Source: Gluconacetobacter dulcium
GTDB lineage: Bacteria; Pseudomonadota; Alphaproteobacteria; Acetobacterales; Acetobacteraceae
Assembly: GCF_014174165.1 (NCBI RefSeq)
Contig: NZ_JABEQN010000027.1
Coordinates: 1 to 57,279, forward strand
Length of the DNA stretch: 57,279 nucleotides
Direction: 5' to 3'
Shown here: positions 51,765 to 57,279 of the stretch, piece after piece
Layout: every line of letters starts with the position of its first letter
Position numbering within the stretch: the stretch's first letter is position 1
Position numbers and translations under genes: made by a program
The notes under the pieces: model-generated
Told to the model about the DNA's origin: nothing
What the model saw: the letters and a program-made list of their open reading frames with translations, nothing else
The model's database searches: none

Positions 51765-53462
51765 ATGATTTCGGACCATCCTGACAAACGCGGCAGTGCG
51801 GCAGCCCCGGACGGGCCGGCCATGGCTGCGCCGGCAGCCCCCTCGCCCGCGTCCGCGGCGCCGGTGATCCATGCCGCGCCGCCGATGCCGTCCTATATCC
51901 CGCCCTTCGGGCTGCGGACGGTCATCGGCTGTCTGGGGATGCTGCTGGCCGTGCATGTGGCCGGATTCAACGAGCATGTGACGGAGATCGGCCTGTCGGA
52001 CATTCGCGGGGCCATGCATCTGGGCCACGACGAGGGGACCTGGGTCACCACAATTTACGAGGCGTTCAACATCGCATCCATGGCGTTTACGCCGTGGTTT
52101 TACATGACGTTCTCGATCTATCGCTTTTCGATCTTCATCACGGCGGTGATGGCGCTGCTGGCGATTCCGGCCCCCTTCATGCCCGACATGACCGCGCTAT
52201 GCGTGCTGCGGGCCTTCCAGGGGCTGGCGGGCGGGTGCCTGCCGCCGGTGCTGATGACCGTGATGCTGAAATATCTGCCGGCGGAAATTCGGGTTTTCGG
52301 CATCGGCGGCTATGCCATGAGCGCGACCTTCGGCCCTAATCTGGGCCTGCCGCTGGAAGCTTTCCTGTTCGAGCATGTCGGCTGGCACTGGCTGTATTGG
52401 GAGATCATTCCCATGGCGGCGCTGGCGATCGGCATGCTGGCCTACGGGTTGCCGCGCGACCCGATGCATCTGGAGCGGTTCGCGAAATTCAACTGGCTCG
52501 GGCTGCTGGTCGGGCTGCCCGCCATCTGCTCGCTGGTGATCGTGCTGTATCAGGGCGACCGGCTGGACTGGTTCCGCTCGCCCGTCATCACGAACCTCGC
52601 CCTCTGGGGCGGGGCGGCGTTCGTCGTGTTCCTGATCAACGAATCCTTTCATCCCAGCCCGTATTTCAAGATCCATTACTGGCTGTCGCGCAATATCCAG
52701 GCCTCGCTGCTGTCGCTGGTGGGGATTCTGGCGATATGCAGCCTGATGGCGGAACTGCCGGCCACCTATCTGGCCGAGGTGCGCGGCTATCGGCCGATCC
52801 AGATGGTACCGGTCTCGCTGGTGGTGGCGCTGCCACAACTGGTCATGATTCCGCTGATTGCCGCCCTCTGCAACAGCCGGCGCGTCGATTGCCGCTATGT
52901 GCTGGCCGGCGGCATGCTGTGCCTGGCGGCGGCGGCGTGGTGCGGCACCTGGCTGACGCCCGACTGGGTGCGGGACAATTTCTACCTCATCCAGGTTCTT
53001 CAGGTGTTCGGCCAGCCGATGACGGTGATCCCGACGCTGATGCTGGCGACGCTGGCGCTGGGGCCGGCGGACGGGCCGTTCATCTCGGGCATGGTCAACA
53101 TGCTCAAGGGGCTGGCCAATGCCGTGGCCTTCGCGCTGTTCGCCACGCTGACGCGGCGGCGGGAGCAATATCACTCCACCATGCTGCTCGACCACCACGG
53201 CACGCACGGGCTGGCGCTGCAAGGGCTGGGCGAGCCGATCGGCCAGCAGCTTGCGGGGACCTCGCCCGATGCCGGGCATGTCGCGCGCAATGCGCTGGAG
53301 GTCTTCCACACCTTTATTCACGAGCAGGCGCTCGTGCTCGGGCTGGCGGATATCTATTTCATCCTGATCTGGGTCTGCCTGTTCTACGCCGTGCTGAACG
53401 TCGTCCTGCCCCGTCGCGTCTATCCGCCTCGCCCGCCGTCGGCGACGGCTCCCGCCCACTGA
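51765..53462 (+). CDS. MFS drug efflux protein, DHA2 family (EmrB-like)
   Basis: A 565-residue inner-membrane transporter with 14 helices. It begins with a polar, A/P-rich stretch, then GLRTVIGCLGMLLAVHVAGFNEHVTEIGLSDIRGAMHLG and MTALCVLRAFQGLAGGCLPPVLMTVMLKYLP, the DHA2/EmrB motif region. A start at 51765 leaves 118 bases for the promoters shared with LysR; a start at 51666 would leave only 19, so I prefer the former. It works with the membrane-fusion and outer-membrane genes that follow. Confidence 0.88.
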   Translation: MISDHPDKRGSAAAPDGPAMAAPAAPSPASAAPVIHAAPPMPSYIPPFGLRTVIGCLGMLLAVHVAGFNEHVTEIGLSDIRGAMHLGHDEGTWVTTIYEAFNIASMAFTPWFYMTFSIYRFSIFITAVMALLAIPAPFMPDMTALCVLRAFQGLAGGCLPPVLMTVMLKYLPAEIRVFGIGGYAMSATFGPNLGLPLEAFLFEHVGWHWLYWEIIPMAALAIGMLAYGLPRDPMHLERFAKFNWLGLLVGLPAICSLVIVLYQGDRLDWFRSPVITNLALWGGAAFVVFLINESFHPSPYFKIHYWLSRNIQASLLSLVGILAICSLMAELPATYLAEVRGYRPIQMVPVSLVVALPQLVMIPLIAALCNSRRVDCRYVLAGGMLCLAAAAWCGTWLTPDWVRDNFYLIQVLQVFGQPMTVIPTLMLATLALGPADGPFISGMVNMLKGLANAVAFALFATLTRRREQYHSTMLLDHHGTHGLALQGLGEPIGQQLAGTSPDAGHVARNALEVFHTFIHEQALVLGLADIYFILIWVCLFYAVLNVVLPRRVYPPRPPSATAPAH

Positions 53463-53481
53463 ACCTCGCGGACCCTATCGC

Positions 53482-54558
53482 ATGATTTACAGAAAACCCC
53501 TGCTATATGCCGGTAGTACCGCCATCGTGCTCGCGCTTGCCGCCTGGGGCGGCAGCCGGCTGGTGATGGGCAACGGTGTCGACCAATATACCAACGATGC
53601 CTATGTGACCGCCGATTTCACCGCCGTGGCCCCCAAGGTTGCCGGCCGGATCGACCGCGTGCTGGCCGAGGATAACGAGGCGGTGCGCGCGGGCGAGGAA
53701 CTGGCGCATATCGAGGACGACGATTACCGCGCCGCACTGGATGTGGCCCGTGGCCGGTTGCAGGCCGCGCAGGGCACGGTGGCGAACCTGGAGGCCGAAC
53801 TGGCACGGCAGGATTCGGTGATTGCCGGGACGAAGGCGGCGGTACGGGCCGATGAGGCGACGCTGCAATTCGCGCGGCAGAACATGGCGCGCTATCGCGA
53901 CCTGTCGTCGGGCGGGGCGGGCACGGTGGAGCAGAAGCAGGCCACCGAGGCCCGCGAGAAGGAGACCGAAGCCGCCGTGGCGCGCGACGAGGCCGCGACC
54001 GAAAGCGCCGTGCGGCAGGTCGATGTGCTGAAGGCGCAGCTTGCGCGGGCGCGGGGCGAACTGTTGCAGGCGCAGGGTGACGCGCGGCAGGCGGAACTGA
54101 ACCTGTCCTACTGCACCATTCCGGCCCCGGTGAGCGGCATTGTCGGCGAGCGCGGGGTGCGCGTGGGCGCCTATGTGCATCCGGGCACCGCCATCCTGGC
54201 CGTGGTGCCGACGCAGGCGGCCTATGTGCTGGCGAATTACCAGGAAACCCAGTTGACGCATGTACAGACGGGGCAGAGTGCGACCGTCTGGGTCGATACC
54301 TTTCCCGGCCAGCCGCTGAAGGCGCATGTGGACTCGCTGGCGCCGGCGACCGGCGTGGCGTTTGCGCCGATCCAGCCGGATAACGCCACCGGCAATTTCA
54401 CCAAGGTCGTGCAGCGCGTGCCGGTGAAGCTGACATTCGACCCCGGCCAGCCGCTGGCGGCCAGGGTGCGTGTCGGCATGTCGGTGGAAGTCAGCATCGA
54501 TACCGCCTCTCAACCCGCAGGCCCGCATGCCCATGACGCACGCTATGTCTGGCGTTAA
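53482..54558 (+). CDS. Membrane fusion protein (EmrA/HlyD family)
   Basis: A 358-residue periplasmic adaptor. It has an N-terminal membrane anchor (LLYAGSTAIVLALAAWGGS), NDAYVTADFTAVAPKVAGRIDRVLAEDNEAVRAGEEL as first half-lipoyl, a long coiled coil of A/E/Q-rich helices (residues 80-200), the second half-lipoyl YCTIPAPVSGIVGERGVRVGAYVHPG, and a barrel domain. It starts 19 bases after the EmrB-like gene, so it is in the same operon. Confidence 0.92.
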   Translation: MIYRKPLLYAGSTAIVLALAAWGGSRLVMGNGVDQYTNDAYVTADFTAVAPKVAGRIDRVLAEDNEAVRAGEELAHIEDDDYRAALDVARGRLQAAQGTVANLEAELARQDSVIAGTKAAVRADEATLQFARQNMARYRDLSSGGAGTVEQKQATEAREKETEAAVARDEAATESAVRQVDVLKAQLARARGELLQAQGDARQAELNLSYCTIPAPVSGIVGERGVRVGAYVHPGTAILAVVPTQAAYVLANYQETQLTHVQTGQSATVWVDTFPGQPLKAHVDSLAPATGVAFAPIQPDNATGNFTKVVQRVPVKLTFDPGQPLAARVRVGMSVEVSIDTASQPAGPHAHDARYVWR

Positions 54559-54697
54559 GGCTATGGCTGGGCATGCGCGCCGGCGGCGATCGGACGCGCG
54601 TTTTCTCCGCTCCGTTTCGGTGCGCGAAACCCCGTGGCAGGCGCGGGCCGTTGGGGCGCTCTCGCCTCACGGCCCCCATGTTCAGGCAGGTTCCACC

Positions 54698-56239
54698 ATG
54701 GTGTGTACCGGACGGCCCCGCCTCCGGCCCTGGGCCGTCATTCTTGGCCTTGCGGCACTGACCGCCTGCACGGTCGGACCCGACTACCACAAGCCGGTCG
54801 TGGCGGGTCCGAGTGCGTGGCATCAGAGCGTGACGCCGGCGGCCAGCCATCCGGTGACGGCTTCGACCGATCCGCAATGGTGGCGGCAGTTCAACGACCC
54901 GGTGCTGACGGCGCTGGAACAGGATGTGGCGGCGGAGAACCTCGACCTTCAGGCCGCGTCGCTGCGGCTGATGGAGAGTGCGGCCGAGCGGCGGATTGCC
55001 AGCGCGGCGCAGTTTCCGCATGCCGAGGCCAATGCGTCCTATGCGCGGGAGCGGGCCAGCACCAACGGCATTCTCGGCCTGCTGGGCACCATGGAGCGCG
55101 AGCAGGCCGGCACCGTGGCCAGCGGCACGCAGGGGTTCGGGCCGACCGCGCTGCCGGGCAGTGTGGGCAATCCGTCGTTCAACCTGCCGCAATACGGCAT
55201 GAATGCCTCGTGGGAAGTCGATCTGTGGGGGCATGTGCGCCGGCAGGTCGAGGCGGCCACGGCCGCCATGCGCGCCAGCGAGGATATGCGCCGCGACGTG
55301 CTGGTGTCGCTGATGGCCGAGACCGCGCAGGATTATATCGACCTGCGGGGCGTGCAGGCGCGGCTGGCGATTCTGGACCACAACATCGCCATCGCGCGCG
55401 ACAGCGTGCGGCTGACGACGATGCGCTTCGACCGGGGGGCCGCCACGCGGCTGGACGTGGCGGATTCGACGGGGCAGTTGCGGGGTTTCGAGGCCCAGCG
55501 GTCGCCGCTGGAGCGCCAGCAGGTGCATCTGCTCAATGCGTTGAGCTTTCTGGTGGCACGGGAGCCTGGGGCGCTGAATGCCCAGCTTGGCAAGCCGGCG
55601 CCGATTCCGCCGGTGCCGGCCGATCTGCCCATCGGGCTGCCGTCGCAACTGGCCGAGCGGCGGCCGGATATCCGTATGGCGGAAGAGCGGCTGCATGTCG
55701 CGACCGCCAGTGTCGGCGTGGCGGTCGCGGATTTCTTCCCGCGCATCACGCTGTCCGGGAGCCTCGATATCCAGGCGTTGCAATTCAGCGGGCTGGGGTC
55801 GTGGGCCTCGCGCCAATACGGGTTCGGGCCGACGGCGACGCTGCCGCTGTTTGAGGGTGGGCGGCTGACGGGGCAGCTTCGTCTGCGCAAGGCGCAGCAG
55901 AAGGAGGCCGCGATCATGCTGCGGCGGACCGTGCTGAAAGCCTGGCAGGAAGTGGATGACGCGATGGCCGACCTGGCGACCGCGCAATCGGAACGCGACC
56001 GGCTGCGCGAGGCGGTGCGGGAGAACGAGATCGCCGTCGAGACGGCACGAATGCAATACAAGGCCGGGGCCTCGGACTTCCTGACCGTGCTGACGGTGCA
56101 GAACCAGCTTCTGGCCTCGCAAGCGCGCTTCGTGGATGCGACGACCGAGATTTCGCGCGCGGTGACGCAGCTTTACCGTGCGCTTGGCGGCGGGTGGGAG
56201 GGCACCTATCCTGACGCCACCCCGGTTTCGCACGGCTGA
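54698..56239 (+). CDS. Outer-membrane efflux lipoprotein (NodT/OprM family)
   Basis: A 513-residue TolC-like channel. The lipoprotein signal is RPWAVILGLAALTACTVGPDYHKP with lipobox LTAC. The two repeated halves show the OMF motifs (QWWRQFNDPVLTALEQDVAAENLDLQAA; FDRGAATRLDVADSTGQL; LPSQLAERRPDIRMAEERL; FFPRITLSGS; YKAGASDFLTVLTVQNQLL). The ATG at 54698 is preceded by CAGG and begins the signal peptide; longer in-frame starts would bury it. Third part of the tripartite pump. Confidence 0.92.
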   Translation: MVCTGRPRLRPWAVILGLAALTACTVGPDYHKPVVAGPSAWHQSVTPAASHPVTASTDPQWWRQFNDPVLTALEQDVAAENLDLQAASLRLMESAAERRIASAAQFPHAEANASYARERASTNGILGLLGTMEREQAGTVASGTQGFGPTALPGSVGNPSFNLPQYGMNASWEVDLWGHVRRQVEAATAAMRASEDMRRDVLVSLMAETAQDYIDLRGVQARLAILDHNIAIARDSVRLTTMRFDRGAATRLDVADSTGQLRGFEAQRSPLERQQVHLLNALSFLVAREPGALNAQLGKPAPIPPVPADLPIGLPSQLAERRPDIRMAEERLHVATASVGVAVADFFPRITLSGSLDIQALQFSGLGSWASRQYGFGPTATLPLFEGGRLTGQLRLRKAQQKEAAIMLRRTVLKAWQEVDDAMADLATAQSERDRLREAVRENEIAVETARMQYKAGASDFLTVLTVQNQLLASQARFVDATTEISRAVTQLYRALGGGWEGTYPDATPVSHG

Positions 56240-56257
56240 CAAGGATACAGAACCCCG

Positions 56258-57004
56258 ATGATCACGATCCGGCGTGCGAGCAGTCTGGGCCAGGTGCGGC
56301 AGGGCGATGCGCTGCTGCATTGTCATTTTGCCTTCGGGGCGTTTCAGGACCCGCAGCATGTGCATGACGGGCGCCTGCGTGTGGTCAATGCCGGGCATCT
56401 GGCGGCCAATGCCGCGTATGTGCTGGGGCCGGAGCGGAATGTCGAGATCGCCACCTGGGTGGTGGACGGCACGCTGACGGCGCGCAGCGACCTGTTCCCC
56501 GATGCGACCGTCGGCAGCGGCGGGCTGCATCTGTTTTCGACCGCCGCCGGGTGCCTGTCGATGGGCTGGCGGGCGGGGGCGGCTGGGGCGTCGTTCCTGC
56601 AAATGTGGTTTCTGCCCGACGATGAGGGCGGTACGCCGGCGCAGGAGGCGCGGCCGGCTTTTGCGGGGCTGGAGGATGGGGGATTCCGCATTCTCGCTTC
56701 CGGCTTTCCCGAGGATGACCCCGAGGCGGCCGGCACCGTGACCGATGGGGCGCCGGTGGTGCTGCGCGCCCGCGCCCGCCTGCTGCATGCGGCGCTCCCT
56801 GCGGGGGAAGGCGCGTGCTACCAGACGACGCCGGGGCGAGCGCTTTATCTGGTCGTGGTGCGGGGCGCCGTGACCCTGGAGAATGTCGGCCTTGGCGCTG
56901 GGGATGCCGCGCGCATTGATGGCGAGCCGCAATTCGTCGTCATGGCGAACGAGGATGCGGTGATCCTGCTTGCGGATACGGCGACGCGGGATAGCGAACT
57001 TTGA
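56258..57004 (+). CDS. Pirin-like bicupin protein with degenerate metal site
   Basis: A 248-residue protein of the pirin/YhaK type: MITIRRASSLGQ, FGAFQDPQHVHDGRLRVVNAGHLAAN, and later FLQMWFLPDDEGGTP are all recognisable. In pirins the next segment carries the HxH and E ligands and a further His; here the corresponding parts read GPERNVEIATWVVDG and LFSTAAGCLSMGW, so most of the metal ligands appear replaced. It starts 18 bases after the efflux lipoprotein, as the last gene of the operon. Quercetin dioxygenase activity is therefore unlikely; a regulatory or binding role is possible. Confidence 0.8.
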   Translation: MITIRRASSLGQVRQGDALLHCHFAFGAFQDPQHVHDGRLRVVNAGHLAANAAYVLGPERNVEIATWVVDGTLTARSDLFPDATVGSGGLHLFSTAAGCLSMGWRAGAAGASFLQMWFLPDDEGGTPAQEARPAFAGLEDGGFRILASGFPEDDPEAAGTVTDGAPVVLRARARLLHAALPAGEGACYQTTPGRALYLVVVRGAVTLENVGLGAGDAARIDGEPQFVVMANEDAVILLADTATRDSEL

Positions 57005-57279
57005 GCGCCTTCATGACGGTTTTTCGATTCTACAGCCTGCGCGACATGTGATCGGCCGTTTGGGTGTCATGCCGCGCCGAGGCGCCTGTGGCATCCGGTT
57101 CCCATACACATGGTCCCGGCGGGCTGGCCCGCATATCTCACACGGGTAGGAGCATCGGGCTCTGAAATCGGCGAAAGTTCTTGTTGGAAAAGGAAAATCC
57201 GCGAGCGAGGCCAGAGACCCGATGCAGACAGAGTGTAGCGCAGGCCAATTGGCTTTTGGAGAGGTTTCCGGGCGTCGGA
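57005..57279. other. Right edge, inverted repeat, no gene identified
   Basis: The inverted pair GCATCGGGCTCT (57152-57163) and AGAGACCCGATGC (57213-57225) encloses about 49 bases. The minus strand is open over much of the stretch, but I recognise no protein family. It could be a hairpin or the end of a mobile element that lies beyond the window. Confidence 0.35.

Noticed and set aside
54491-56932. 813-codon minus-strand frame opposite the efflux lipoprotein and pirin-like gene
   Set aside because: R/P/H-rich shadow; both plus-strand genes have complete motifs.

Overview
The window reads as a chromosomal segment of an acetic acid bacterium (Acetobacteraceae, most likely Gluconacetobacter or a close relative). 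The case rests on high GC, very GC-rich codon use, a membrane-bound PQQ glucose/quinate-type dehydrogenase with its own outer-membrane protein, alphaproteobacterial-style rplM-rpsI, glnB-glnA and tRNA-His, and many efflux and TonB-linked genes. No plasmid or phage backbone is visible. No CRISPR array is present. Genus assignment is inference.

Layout. 1-362: right end of an IS4-like insertion that has cut off the 5' part of a cupin gene. 501-4410: a small regulon made of an MFS exporter, an SDR, an O-methyltransferase and a divergent TetR regulator; the same dyad (TGAAT-N6-ATTCA) precedes both the TetR gene and the MFS gene. 4635-10469: loosely packed genes (secreted protein, VOC protein, an AT-rich lipoprotein, ketopantoate reductase-like enzyme, frameshifted MFS pseudogene, MarR plus a divergent membrane protein). 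10563-16773: small membrane ORF, PepSY protein behind a Fur-box-like palindrome, an AcoR-like regulator without AAA+ domain, a MetA-type outer-membrane protein and the PQQ dehydrogenase. 17074-24679: Na+/H+ antiporter, old-yellow-enzyme tail remnant, DoxX, alpha/beta hydrolase, FAD monooxygenase, MFS, Ada. 24763-29422: TonB siderophore receptor, AraC regulator and EntS-like MFS, which look like an iron/siderophore unit. 29692-47535: conserved housekeeping genes (rpsI, rplM, tRNA-His, aminotransferase, glnB, glnA, ClC channel, quinone reductase, hydrolase, AlkA, TonB-like protein, AMP nucleosidase, thioesterase) with one further TonB receptor.

47536-50528 is the most unusual part. A 748-residue protein carries five tandem 47-residue DUF4214-like repeats and an AT-richer C-terminal domain that looks like a polymorphic toxin tip. 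It is followed after 12 bases by an AT-rich 125-residue acidic protein with the position and composition of an immunity protein. Downstream of that lies a fragment of a second copy of the toxin gene. I interpret this as a polymorphic toxin-immunity locus with a displaced old cassette.

50726-57004: LysR regulator divergent from a tripartite drug pump (EmrB-like, EmrA-like, outer-membrane lipoprotein) with a pirin-like gene at the end of the operon whose usual metal ligands appear lost. Decay and mobility are visible at several points: the IS, three gene remnants, a duplicated toxin fragment, and families of intergenic hairpin repeats.
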